From contig BSYO01000003.1 of assembly GCA_033239525.1 (NCBI GenBank), positions 27,335,540 through 27,399,539 of the forward strand: a DNA stretch of 64,000 bases. Reading direction: 5' to 3'. Each line of letters opens with the position of its first letter. Position 1 is the first letter of the stretch. The notes under the pieces are model-generated. The model was not told the DNA's origin and did not search any database. It was given only the letters and a program-made list of their open reading frames with translations. Positions 46,259 to 57,618 of this stretch are shown here, in pieces. Source of the DNA: Nepenthes gracilis (taxonomy: Eukaryota; Streptophyta; Magnoliopsida; Caryophyllales; Nepenthaceae). The translations under genes were made by a program, and so were the position numbers.

Positions 46259-47060
46259 TAATCGGTTTGGTTGAACCGCCGAAATTGTTTCTAATTGGAG
46301 GCGGAGGCTGCGTTAGTGCACCGAGTCAGTTTCGGGGCTGTATATCAAATTTTGGGTCGGCTGTTAATCATTGATCGGTGCTTGTAGTAAATTGTTAATT
46401 ATTATTTTGATTGGACTCCGGTGAAATTAGTTAAAATAGTTTATTAAGGATGAAATTAAGGGTGCTTTATTATTTCTATTAGACACCGTGTGGTAGATGA
46501 AATTAGTTAAAAATCTCAGCCGCCGAGCCAGCACGTTCTTTCTTGTGGTAGATGTACGGTTCCCAAGAGGCATTTATCAGCCTAGCAGTAGACGGCGCAT
46601 GCTTGCAGCAGCAGAAGGTCTTGGGTTTCCAAAGGTTACCTAAATAGGCAGGTCAACCAACTCCCCTTTAATCAAGGCAGGTGCTCTGAATTGCCTTAAT
46701 GAGCCGGTCAATATTTAGTTGACCGCCCTTCCGGTCAACGTCATGTTGACCGTCAATCCGGTCAACATCCTGTTGACCGGAGCTTTTTCATGGGAGAGAT
46801 TTCCAACACTAATCTAATGGCTTGGTTGAATTACCAAAATTGTTTCAAATTGGAGCTGGAGGCTGCGTTACTGCGTCGAGTCAGTTTCGGGGCTGTATAG
46901 CAAATTTTGGGTCGGTGGTTAATCATAAATCGGAAGTTGTAGTAAATTGTTAATTATTATTTTGATTGGACTCTCATGAAATTAGTTGAAATAGTTGGTT
47001 AAGGATGAAATTAAGGGTGCTTTGTTATTTCTATTAGACATCTTGTGATTAGTTGAGATA
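46259..47060 (+). repeat. Direct repeats (~245 bp) around a W-box-rich segment
   Basis: 46259-46505 and 46808-47060 are copies (GGAGGCTGCGTTA, GAGTCAGTTTCGGGGCTGTATA, ATTATTTTGATTGGACT, GATGAAATTAAGGGTGCTTT). Between them, 46520-46800 is GC-richer and unlike either flank. Confidence 0.85.
46705..46779. promoter_or_regulatory. Dense W-box-like cluster
   Basis: Six GGTCAA/TTGACC words occur in 75 bp (46705, 46719, 46733, 46746, 46760, 46773), alternating in orientation so that they form facing pairs. The same words, more widely spaced, are in the LTR at 3848-3998. WRKY binding is an inference. Confidence 0.5.
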
Positions 47061-48147
47061 GCTGAATGAAGTGACTAGTCGTGGATTTTGTTTGGTAGTG
47101 ATAAAATATGAGATATTTTATGGCCCTAAAAGTAAAATTGATACACTACGAGAGAGTCACTAAGAATTGGATAAAATATTGAATATTCATGACTTGAATT
47201 TACTCATATTCTTGTGATAAATGATTTTTTGCATCCGCTTTAATCGTATACGTATATTTTATTGGTATTTTATAAATAAGTAAAAGAGAGTGTACGAAAA
47301 CTCTATGGTAACCGAGTGAATGATAATCCATTAGATTTTAGAGTAATCTATACTTTTTTCATTTCGGAGGTCGAGGTCATTGATATTGATGAGTGATGTT
47401 TATAGCCTAGTGATCATCATAGAAAATAATATCATGGATATCAACAGCGAGAAATATTATAGATGGTATGAGTATATTATGGGTATATCCTCTGGGATAA
47501 TTGTTGGGGTACTGGAAGTGCCATGGATACCGAATAACCTCATGATACTTACCCAACCATTGGGGGTGTAAATATGTAACTTTTGATTCATTGTAGCATA
47601 ATAAGATCCATGAAGATTATTATTATCTCATACAGTGATGAACTCGTATTGAGTTGGTGATCAAATTTGGTAAAATCCATATTTTATTCCAAATATCTTG
47701 TTATTTTGATAGCTTTTGGGTTGTAGATATGTTACTGAGTCTCGAATTATGTTTTGTATATCGCATATGATTATTGATTTTGTACATCTAATGTTATAAT
47801 TTGAAATACTTATTTGTACTCCTATATTATTGATTTTATTCACTTGCTACATTTGTGTTTTCTTAACTCTAGATTGGAGAAATATCATACGTGCTAGTCG
47901 AGATTTGTGAGATTATCGGTCAGCACTAGGTAGATGCGATTCTGGAGTTAGCGGCTATTTCTTTTATTTGGAGTAATTTGTAATTATGGATGTTATATTA
48001 CTGATACATTTAAGAGGATCATTTATGGTATAATGATTTTTAGTGATTTGATGATTTTAAGTTTATTTATGTTGATGGAAGTAGAATTTATGATGAATAA
48101 TTGATGATTTCGGATGGCTTGATATTTTTCACATGGACGGTCCGAGT

Positions 48148-48182
48148 CGAGTTCGAGGACTCGAGTTCGAATCACCACAATC
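48148..48182. other. Palindromic GAGTTCGA element
   Basis: GAGTCGAGTTCGAGGACTC then GAGTTCGAATCACC. The second part resembles a tRNA B-box (GGTTCGAATCC). No A-box or tRNA fold was found upstream, so a tRNA gene is not supported; a SINE remnant is possible. Confidence 0.25.
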
Positions 48183-48265
48183 CATTTGTCGTAACACCTA
48201 CAAGGAAGTGATTTAAAATTCAACAAATGGCAGATGGAGCCACCCTCGTAGATTTTCTACTTATA

Positions 48266-48297
48266 TAAATAATAATAATAATTATTATTATTATTAT
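48266..48297. repeat. (AAT)n(ATT)n palindromic microsatellite
   Basis: AAT units turn into ATT units, giving a perfect hairpin of simple repeats. Confidence 0.9.
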
Positions 48298-48419
48298 GTT
48301 TAATGGATTGATGGTGCCAATTGAACAAAATTGTAATACTGAGTATTAAATATGATATATGTTGTCAATAATTAATTAAATTAAACAAATTATTAGTGAT
48401 ATTTGTGTGTTCCCGTGAG

Positions 48420-49880
48420 AAATGAAATTGTTGAGAAAAATAAAGTCGGCACCTAATGGGTAAAAGAGCAGTGCTCATGCATATATACAGTAGTATTGGT
48501 ACTTAATGGACACATGAGTTACATACGAGCATATTTGAGATAATATTTTGATGTCCAATCTCTACGTGAAAAGTGCTTGTCAACTGATTTTAGCACATAA
48601 GGTCGCATCTAATGTATGCCTGATAGTTGCAAGTATATTAGCCAAGAATAGTCTTATACCTGATGGGCACACGACTGGTGCATTGCATATATAAATGTAT
48701 TTATCTTGATTTTGGTTTGTTTTTTTGAGTTTTTAGATAGAAAAGGGAGAAGAAGAAGATGCGAAGTGAGAGAAAAACAAAGAAGGTGAGGAGGAGGATT
48801 TGAAGTAATTTTGAGCTAGATTGTAGTAAATCATTTTAAGATAAGAGCATTTAAGTTATTTTTTTCATTTTATTGCTGACAAGTTTTTAAAAGCTATTCT
48901 TGATTCATATTATAAATTTACATGCATGTAATATTTGTATAGCTCCCTTGAGTTTGGCTTATATGCACGTTGAAATTGTTCATAAACTTTGATATTTGAA
49001 AGTTCTTGCCTTAATTCAAGTATTGTTGAATCCATCATAAATTTGAAGTAGGTCTAAGTCCATCATCCTGACCCTTCAATATAATGAGATGCTTAAAGTT
49101 AATGGTGTCACTCAAGCAATAATAGGCCCAAAGGTGGTCCAACAGATTAGGGCCTAGGAAGATATTTAACAATCAAAGCCTATCCAAAATCTAGCAAATT
49201 CAAGCCATTTGATCAAATTATCATGCCGTTAAGATTTCAAGTCCAAATGTCCCTACAGATGATCAATACACAATAAGAGAGACATGCCGAAGGACGTTGT
49301 ATTGATTTACTAAGCGATCAGTTGACTCCCTACACTCAATCAATATCTCATTGACTATGCTTGATCGACAAAATCCAACACAAGCAATGCTCATTATGAC
49401 TCATAACCCAGAATGTGTATAGTGGCTTCTGAACAAAATGGTCAACACTAAATCTCATTGTTGGATTGTGGCTGTGAATCTATTATGGGGAACTGTTATT
49501 GGTTTTCAAATTGTTATAAATACTAAACCCCTTGCCACCAGAGCGAGATCGGTGATATTTGAGGAATATTAGAATTCTCTAAGGGATTAAAGGAGTTAGG
49601 AAATTTTGAAGATATTTTAGGTCTAGATGTCTTGAGTCAGAGTAGAACTTAGAATAGGTAAAGATTCTAAACATTTCTTATTTTTCAAGATGTCTAAACG
49701 GCAAAGTGTTAATGCTGATGGATTCTACAGTGCTCCTAGGGGAGATCAGCACCTGGATTATTAGACCAAGAGTAGCAGCTACATCAATGGTTGGAGAGAA
49801 CTTCGACAGTCAAGACAAAGAACACCAATTGATGCATGACTTTATGAGTCAGTAGATTTTAAAGTTTGTTGGCTTATTGG
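48420..49880 (+). other. LTR-like fragment and unrecognised spacer
   Basis: 48420-48870 has the GA-leader family layout: GGCACCTAATGGGTAAAAG words, TATATAAATG at 48690, and a GGGAGAAGAAGAAGATG leader at 48747. 48870-49880 is different: it has a TTATAAATACTAAACCCC site at 49516 and a short frame from ATGTCTAAACGG at 49690 that stops after 24 codons. I do not recognise it. Confidence 0.4.
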
Positions 49881-51689
49881 ATCTAATGCTTATTGAGGCA
49901 TAGATTATAAGGTATGAGTTTTAATTTATAATTTTGATTATGATTAATTTAGTTAAGAAAGGGGAGTTTGAGGTCAAATGAAGAATTATGTCAAATTTAA
50001 CTTTTGATCGGGTCATATCAGGTTAAGAGACACATGACTGGCGCTTGACAAGTGCATAAGCGTTTTTTAGGTAGAAGGGTTACACTTAAGTGATGCCTGG
50101 CTGGCGCTCAATTGTATTTTTAGCAAATTGTTCATTCCTGATGCGCGTCCGAAATACATTCAAGTGCACCTGAAAGATATTCAAGTGCACTTTTGGCAGA
50201 TTGCTTGGGAATGCTTGTGCACCACAAGATTTCTGTCTTCACATTGGATGCGCGTCTAAAGAGCACACGTACGCTATTCTTATATATGAGTTTCATTCGG
50301 CTAATTTTCAACCATTTTTACCAGATTTTTGAGAGATGAGAGAGAAATAGAAGATGAGAGATAGTAAGAAAGAGAAAAGGCTAGAGGAAGATATTTAAAG
50401 TGAATTTAAGAAAGATTTTGGTGAATCGAAAGTAAGACATCCCTAGCCATTTTTCCTTTATTACTAATCTTTTTTATTTTCTTGAATAGTATTATTATAA
50501 ATACTCATAAATATCATATTTTTATAGAAAAAATATTTATACTTCATATAGAGAAAATATTTATATTTCATATGTATGAACTCTTATTCACATTCTTTAC
50601 AATTTTCTTGAAACTCATGCCCTTAATTCATATATTTTGCGTTGTCGGGCTTGTTCTCTACATATTTTCTCAGGCATGTTCTAAAATTTTATTTTAATAT
50701 CCTTATATGTTTTGATTTTCGTATATAATGCTCTAACATATTTTTAATCCTTAATTATATCATTTGCATGTCTTTAAATTGCTATAAATTGCCCCTATAT
50801 GCTTGACAATTGAAATGAAATATTAAACCTATAAAATTTTACTAGCTTTTTGTAAATTCTTATTATAAACAATTCCATATGGTTAAAAATTTTATAATGT
50901 AACTTTTGCATGTTTAAAAATTTACATGTTTAAGTTTATGTAGAAATATGATGCACTAGATGACAAGCATTAGAAGAATTATGAAGAAAACTTTATAATT
51001 TATGAAAAGATTAAGGATATTTTTATACTATACGAAAAAATATAAAAGATTTTTTGTATTTTTGTAGAGTTTTTCATTAGTTATGCATGGAGCGTTGTAA
51101 AAATTAGCGATGATATATCGTGACATGTCTTAATATATTATAAAGGTAATCAATGTTCGAACTTATCATCCGCCGGTGAAAAGCGGCGTCGGTCCCATTT
51201 ATAGGGTTATATGTATTACAACTTATCTACGAGTTTTAAATAGTAGCGTAAAGCCTTTGGTTCTGTGGAAACATATATAACTTAAGTTTTAATTATTTGT
51301 TTATTTATCAATGAGACCCTGTTGATCCTTTATTCATAAGGATTAGTATGATTTGAGTATATTTTCTTAGTGCATTATTTAGAGTAAAAATTGGAGTATC
51401 AATTTGAAATTTACGTATAAATGTTATTAAAATTTCATAGTCTTACATCTGAATTTTGATCATGTCATTTCCTATATATTTGAGGTAAATTATATGTTTA
51501 ATTATGAAAATTTATGCAGCTTGTTAAATAATTAGTTCTCTCTTACTTTTATTTTTACTAACTTTGTTCAGATTAGAGGGTTCGAGGCACATTTGCTGGT
51601 AGAGGAAGCTGACAAAAAGACTGCTTAAAAAATAGAATTAGGAATTAGAATAATTTGAAGTTGTATTTTGTCTCAAAATAATAGCTTTA
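49880..51689 (+). mobile_element. LTR of the Y2 family, diverged copy
   Basis: Colinear with 22534-24285: GC-containing words (50040-50260), TATATATGAG at 50282, GA leader (50330-50400), a GAAAGTAAGAC site at 50429, then ATTTATAGGGTTATATGTAT and AAATAGTAGCGTAAAGCCTTT at 51197-51260, matching 23680-23730, and a pyrimidine-rich stretch ending TTCAG at 51571. It ends against the next repeat at 51690. Confidence 0.55.
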
Positions 51690-53000
51690 TGTAATATTTC
51701 GAATCTCTATTTGATTTATTTTGAATAAAAATTATTCTTTTTGGTATATTTATTATTTTGGGTAATTTGAATATGATAAAAATTATATATTTTATATTGT
51801 AAAAATTTTAGGGGATATTTGAATTAGTTATGTTTGCGCTCAAGGCGGATTGGTGTTGGTGCTCAAGTGCCGATTAGATTATAAAAGGATAGTAAAATAA
51901 AAAGGAAAAGAAAATAATAATAATAATAATTATTATTATTATCATTATTATTATTGTTATTATTATTAGTAGCAATATTAAAAAGGTGGAAGCAGTTGCA
52001 GGCAACACAAATATTATTATTATTAGTAATAGTAGCAGTATTAAAAAGGTGGAAGCAGTCGCAGGCAACAAAAGGAAGAAGAAAGGAGAAGAAGGGGAAG
52101 GCGGCGCGCCAGAGGCATGACAGCTGATCGTCGGTGAAGGAGAAGGTGGTGCAAGAGTGTAGTGATGAGCAGGCATTGGCATAGTGAGGTGGTGTGATCG
52201 CAACCCGAAGGGGAAGCCGCTGCCGTCACCGAAGGAGATACATGAAAATGATGCAAGCAAATTCTTTATTTCTCTTTGTTGATGCCAAATTCTTGCTTAC
52301 ATGTCCCGATTTTGGAAGGATCAGCTGAAGAGGGAGGAGAGATAAGAGGAGTTCATACCAGGCATGGGAAGGGGAAGAGGAAGAGGAAGAAGAAGAAAAA
52401 AGAGAAGAAGAGAAAGAGAAGGGAGAGGCATGCGTGGGTGGTTAACGTAGCTAGAGAAGGGAAGCGGCAGCGACAAGCGCAGAGGAGTAGGGAAGGAGGG
52501 AGGTTGGCATGGGTGGTGGTTGAGCGGCACAAAGGCGGAGGAGGAAGTGGCTTGAGGAGGTAGCGGCGGACATGGAGGCAGTGGCACGTGGGAGGAAGTG
52601 TCCGCGACAAAGGAGAGAGGAGCACTGTTCAGGTATCTCGGAGCATCATTGTGGCAAATCTATTTAGTATAAGATCGATGCAAGTATTTTTTAATCCTAT
52701 CTTTTATCTGATTTTGTCTCTGATAATATTTTGCTTCAATTTGGAAGTTTTAAGCTTGTGTATGTACTTTTAACTAGTCAGTTTTTTTTTCTTGTGCATA
52801 TATCATAATTTTACCGGTTGTTTGAGGGTTTTATTCTATTTCTATTAATATTGTGGGTTTTATCATTTTTAAAAAAATGGTTAATTTTCAGACACTATAT
52901 ATCTTTATATCAGTATGTGTATATGAAAATGAGCACGAAATCTTGCATTACGCCGTGCATTTTCACATGCATGTTGTGAGGTATCGTATTACTAACTGAA
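51690..53000 (+). mobile_element. LTR of the TGTAATATC family, direct copy
   Basis: Starts TGTAATATTTCGAATCTC at 51690, one base from the inverted start at 26631. It has (AAT)n(ATT)n, a GGAGAAGAAG-type leader, GC-rich DNA (52080-52620), CAGGTATCTCGGAGCATC at 52630 and GATGCAAGTATTTTTTAATC at 52677, where other copies have GGTAAGTAT. CCGTGCATTTTCACATGCATG near 52950 is like 59341. The overlapping open frames are low-complexity shadows. Confidence 0.55.
51913..51969. repeat. (AAT)n(ATT)n microsatellite
   Basis: About six AAT units followed by a longer imperfect ATT run, again palindromic. Confidence 0.9.
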
Positions 53001-55077
53001 AATCCGGAAGAGTTCTGATTGTAATACGGATATCGGTCAAATGCAAAACCTATAATTTTCTTGCGATACATACAATTTTTTACAAAATACCAACACAAGA
53101 TCCAAATCCATAATCCACAACACACAAGCTACAACAACAACACGCAACATCCAAACTCCTGGTTGGAACAGGGAGATGCCACTAAGCCTCAGAGCCTCCT
53201 TCAATAACTTGCAGAAGTAAACTAAAGATCTACAACATAAAAATATAACTGATCATCTCATTTACTGGTGTATAATCAAAAGACGACAATTTCATACATT
53301 TTGTCTCAAAAGAATAATTCAACTAAGCCAAAAATACAAAATACAATTCTCCAAAGTATAATTAAAATATCATCTCCAAGCCTAAGCTAGGTGCTGACTC
53401 CCCTACTTCTCGTCTGGCAGGAATTCTTACTGATCATCTGAGGGGAATAATAAATAGAAAGGTATGAGCTAAAACTCAGTAAGGTACAATAAAATAAGAT
53501 ACATGAGATATTTTATTTTCATGACATATTAATGCATACAGGAAGGAATAAGAGGCATATAAGTGAATGTGCATCAAGAGTACAAATATGCTTTTGTCTA
53601 TGTTTTTCAATTCCTTGTTCCTTTTCTTAACTTTTCATATTTTGCTTGAGACTTGTTTTGTTTTGGGGTCAATGTCAGTAGGCCTCACTAATAAATGAGC
53701 GGACGGTCGTAGCTTGGATTGTGTTTGCTCCTACACAATCCAAATCAATTTCTTCTTATTCAAGGCCCAGAGACAGGTTGTCTACATAATCATCCTTATA
53801 GAAGGGGCCAATCAGCCGCGGTAGCCCAACTGCAAGCGGTTCTAGAGCAAACTATGACATTTCGTTATAACATACTAAAGCATGTCAAGAAATTTCACCT
53901 GTTACATAACACGGCCAGGATATGCGGCCAAAGTAATCCTGGAGTTTCCACTGCAATATTCCTGGCATATCGAAGTTTGTTATTCATAATTTTTGGTCAA
54001 ATTTCTTAGTTCCTTATTTCATTAGGGAATTCTGTCATTAAGTACAAATTCCTTCGTTCCTACTCTGTTGGGGAACGTTTCATAAGCCAGAAGTTCTTAA
54101 GTTCATTATTTAATTACAGAATTCCCTCCATCCATAGATTTCCTTTCATAGGCATATTTTCATATTCATCATGAGTTTAGGTTCTCACGAGTTCATAATT
54201 TTATGTATAGATTATTTGGAGCATCAAGGGTTATGGATTTCTTGCCGTATCAAGCCAATTACGAGTCATAGGGGGTCCGATTGTTAATTTTTCTCACAGC
54301 AGTTCGTATCTTGGATTCGGAGTATACAAAATTAACAAATTCATAAATTATAAAATTAATTTCCATTCCATCACATTTATAAGCCGGGGTTCGATGTTTT
54401 AGTTCCAATTTATGCATAAGTTTTGTGGGAAAGTCGGTCGGAAGGCCAACTCGCGGGTTAGGGTTTTGGTGTGAGAAAACCACACTGAACGTGATTAGTT
54501 GATCACCAAAACGATGGAATTTTGTGCTCAAGCCATGGGTATCGATAACCTAGGTACAAAACATGTTTATAATCCAAAATAAGCGGTGAAAATTGTCCGG
54601 GCGCGGGTTAGGGTTTTGGAGTATGAGAACTGTTCAAAATCTTGCTCAATGGACCTGAAAACAAAGTATGGTCATGCTTGGGACATGGGTAATACGAAAT
54701 ACAAGTTTATTCGGGTATTGAAATAAGGATACCCGATGAGAATGAGATAAAAGTGCGAAAAAAATGAGAGAAAATGGTATGAGTACACTTACTTTGACCC
54801 GATTTATCACTTTTGTAACTAGCACTAGCTCGAAAACGGACTCAGAAGCTTCAAATCTCCTTTCTCTCTCTTCTTCTCATGGTCTTTCTCTCTCTTCGTT
54901 CAGCTGGCCGAAGGAAAAATGAAGGAAAAAGCGTTTGTGGCACTTTTCATATCCAGCGCCGGCCGCGGGTCCTATTCTTGATTCAGTGACGCCCGGGGAG
55001 CTGACATTCTGCCTGTGGGCCCCACGTGTCGCCTCTGGCGCTCGGTAATATGATCAAACGTGAGCTCAATACTACAG
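53001..55077 (-). mobile_element. Chromovirus-type LTR, inverted
   Basis: On the minus strand it runs from TGTAGTATTGAGCTCACG (complement ending at 55077) through GGCGACACGTGGGGCCCAC (55015) and a GGATATGAAAAGTGCC promoter-like site to a GAGAAGAAGAGAGAG leader and GGTCAAAGTAAGTGTAC (54785-54800). CTTACTGAGTTTTAGCTC is at 53464-53481. These words are typical of long LTRs of chromoviruses. Small open frames inside have no known domain. Confidence 0.55.
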
Positions 55078-55377
55078 TTGAGGGCATTTTTTGGGAGGAG
55101 TTTCTCTGATGCTTAAACGATAGCTATCTCGTTAGTCTAGTACGAGGCTGAGTTTCCAAGATAACTGTCTGTGATGCTTAGGAAGGAGGCTGAGTTTTAA
55201 GCACTGACCCATGGTGGTGGCCTAGCACGAGGCAAAGTTCACGACATTATCGCATTTCACCCCCTACCTTTGTCCGATGAGCATAAGGGGATGGAATAAT
55301 GGTCAATGTCATCCAGATGTAGATTATTCTGTTAGAGGTAGTGGAGTCTGGTGCTGTGTTTTAGTGTGCTATATTGA

Positions 55378-56262
55378 TTGAGCAGGCTCTGCTCAGTAGA
55401 CGTCAGATTCAACCGACTACCACTTCTACTTCCAAGAGCCTGCCACAGCAGTTCCCTTCGAATAAGCAGCAGAACATTGGAGGGTAAAACAATAAGTAGC
55501 GAGTGCCAGAAGATTAGTCACATCACCAAGCATTGCAGATCAGCGATCGTGGCACTGACTACTTCTCTAACTTCTTCTCCAACAGCACCATCGACAGGGC
55601 AAGCAGAGCCCAATTTTTTTTACAGGTGTGGCAATCCCAAATATTTTTCCAACGATTGTCATTCACCTAAGACACAGGCTACAACTCAAGCTGGACAGTA
55701 ACAGCCCAAACAAAAGGGGCAAGTTTATGCATTTACCGGGCAAGAGGCTTGCAGTTCCCCCACGATGTTAGAAGGTATTATTCATATTTCTAACCACCCC
55801 GCTCGTAGATTATTTGATTTTATGCAATACTCTTGTGTGTTCTCATTTTATGCTGCATCTGGAGGCTTTTACAAGGCCCTTGGACTTCACCCTAGTAATA
55901 TTCATTCCAACCGGTGAAATCATTAATATTAATATCGTATATGCAGATTGTATTGCCTAGGTGAGAGGCTATCATATGCCTATGGACCTGATCCCACTCA
56001 ACATGCGAGTTTGACATCATCTTCGTTATGGGCTAGTTGGCTACTTACTATGCTTGTGCTAAAAAGATTATATGTGAAAGCATCCACCTTTCGAGTTCAA
56101 AGGTGTTCATAGCAAGGGTACCTTTTTGTTATTATCGACATTGCATGTGAAGTGTTCATTAGAGTGTAGATGTAAAGGCTTCCTAACCTCTGCATCAATG
56201 ACAGATAACTGAGTTCAAACTTGATAATGTCCCTGTGATGAGGGAGTTTGCTAACAGACTAA
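55378..56262 (+). pseudogene. gypsy chromovirus Gag knuckle and protease, degenerate
   Basis: The frame at 55378-55701 holds CQKISHITKHC and YRCGNPKYFSNDCHSPK, a decayed zinc knuckle (first cysteine and the histidine changed), then TQATTQAGQ. Reading on, QEACSSPTMLEGIIHISNHP leads to a protease whose DTGA/DSGA active site has been lost, then YKALGLHP. After frame changes, MPMDLIPLNM, LRYGLVGYLL and FEFKGV correspond to the protease C-terminus. PVMREFANRL at 56232 is like the start of the RT linker. The rest of pol is absent. Confidence 0.65.
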
Positions 56263-56835
56263 AATTTATTCAAATTTTCCTTAAAATTTACCTTCCTCAT
56301 TCTTCCTCTTTCTCTCTTCTCTTCTATTCGCTTTCACTCTCTCTCTTTTCTCATTTAGCTCCTATGAATGAGTTGAAACAATGAAATCCTTTTCTTATAG
56401 ACTTTAGGGCCGCTTAGATGGTTGGCTTATTCCCCACGTATGGCTTACCTCTCCCAAGACACAAAAGCCTGCAACATAAGCTTCTAAGATTGTTTGGAGC
56501 TTAGAATAACTCAAGTTTTGTAGGGATCCTTAGAAAATAATTTTCAAATATAAATTAAAACAGTCTATTTATGATAGAAATATAAAATCATATAAATTTA
56601 ATTTTTTTTATAGATATTATTTAAAATTTCATGTACCACGATGTTCTTTTCTTAGTATTCATTTGATCTATCCTGGCTTTTATCATCTCATTTCCTCTCC
56701 AACCTAGCCCCATCCTAGGCCACTACCGCAAAGAGAGAGAATTTTGCGCTGTATAATTTAAGAAGTTGCCCCTATGAAAATTAGGTTAGAGTGGTACATT
56801 CACAACCACATTTATATCCTACTTGTAGCTAGGGA
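56263..56835. other. Spacer without gene signal
   Basis: Includes a CT-rich stretch at 56290-56350 and AT-rich DNA. No repeat end or conserved frame was found. Confidence 0.5.
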
Positions 56836-56923
56836 ACTTGCTTATATATATATATATATAGGTTAGTATTGTCATATTCTAGATATCGCGGTGTCAATAG
56901 AACAAAAGAGTGCTTACAAATCA
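56836..56923 (+). promoter_or_regulatory. SAD-like promoter/leader, copy B
   Basis: A (TA)n TATA region at 56842-56860, GGTTAG, GTCATATTC and GAACAAAAGAGT precede the ATG at 56924. These are shared with 40797-40907. Confidence 0.5.
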
Positions 56924-57028
56924 ATGGCTTTGATGTTGAATCCCTTTGCCAAAATATTCCATTCCAGTGCAGCTAATCCTACCACTCCAAAATGTTCTAC
57001 AACTGTCAATTCTCTGGCAGAAGCTTGA
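56924..57028 (+). pseudogene. Orphan first exon, stearoyl-ACP desaturase type, copy B
   Basis: ATG at 56924 reads MALMLNPFAKIFHSSAANP and goes on for 34 codons to a TGA. The start and the serine/threonine-rich make-up are those of a stearoyl-ACP desaturase plastid transit peptide. If this is exon 1 its donor is not obvious. The desaturase body that lies 600 bp away runs in the opposite direction, so this exon cannot serve it without a rearrangement. Confidence 0.65.
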
Positions 57029-57618
57029 TACATATTTGAACTTCCCATATACCATTTCCAACATAAAATTACTGCACACCCAACTTCTCTACTTTCTCTC
57101 TCTAGCTTTCACTAACACTTGGCTTCTTTGTCTTATCATTCCAATTTTGTGCTTGGTTTAAATTTTAATGAGAAAAACTTCTTTAAAAAATAATATTATG
57201 CCATTTTTATCCCTCTCTGGCATTTTTTACCCCACATTAATTTCATCTGATATGGTTGAATAAAAAAAATATAAAATAAGGTCAAATAATCCAAATCAAG
57301 CCAAATCAAATCTGTTATTGACATTGTACGATTAAAATATTTTCTCATTTTCTATCATTTATCACTTTTAAATTAATATCTATCATTAAAAAAATAAAAA
57401 AGTTTAATATTAAAAAATACACAATATTTTCATACTTGAAGGTGCACTTAACTAAAGGGCCCTTTCCATTCCAAAACATAGGTGGCCCTCGTGAACGACC
57501 TACCCCATTCATTTTTGTTTCATTTATACTAATATGTATTCTTCACTTATTCAACATGCCTTTATTTTACGATAGCAAATCCAATATAACCCATTAAGAT
57601 TTTCTTACTATTCTTCTT
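57029..57618. other. AT-rich spacer between SAD pieces
   Basis: Contains A/T runs and no gene signal. A breakpoint must lie somewhere here, since the plus-strand exon 1 and the minus-strand gene body face each other across it. Confidence 0.5.

Larger units (their letters stand above)
44830..48160 (+). mobile_element. Long LTR-like repeat with internal duplication
   Basis: The order is: AT-rich start, (AAT)n at 45301, a GA-rich and then GC-rich leader (45340-45600), GAGGTAAGTAAATT at 45631, a long middle part, and GTTACTGAGTCTCGAATTATG at 47729, which corresponds to the TTACTGAG word seen at 53463 and 60266. It is probably a chromovirus-type LTR of about 3.3 kb enlarged by the duplication at 46259-47060. 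Ends are approximate. The open frame 45420-45662 crosses the leader and the donor motif and is not a credible gene. Confidence 0.5.

Noticed and set aside
51874..52625. Several long frames on both strands with poly-isoleucine or poly-leucine
   Set aside because: They are translations of (AAT)n/(ATT)n and GA-rich simple sequence.
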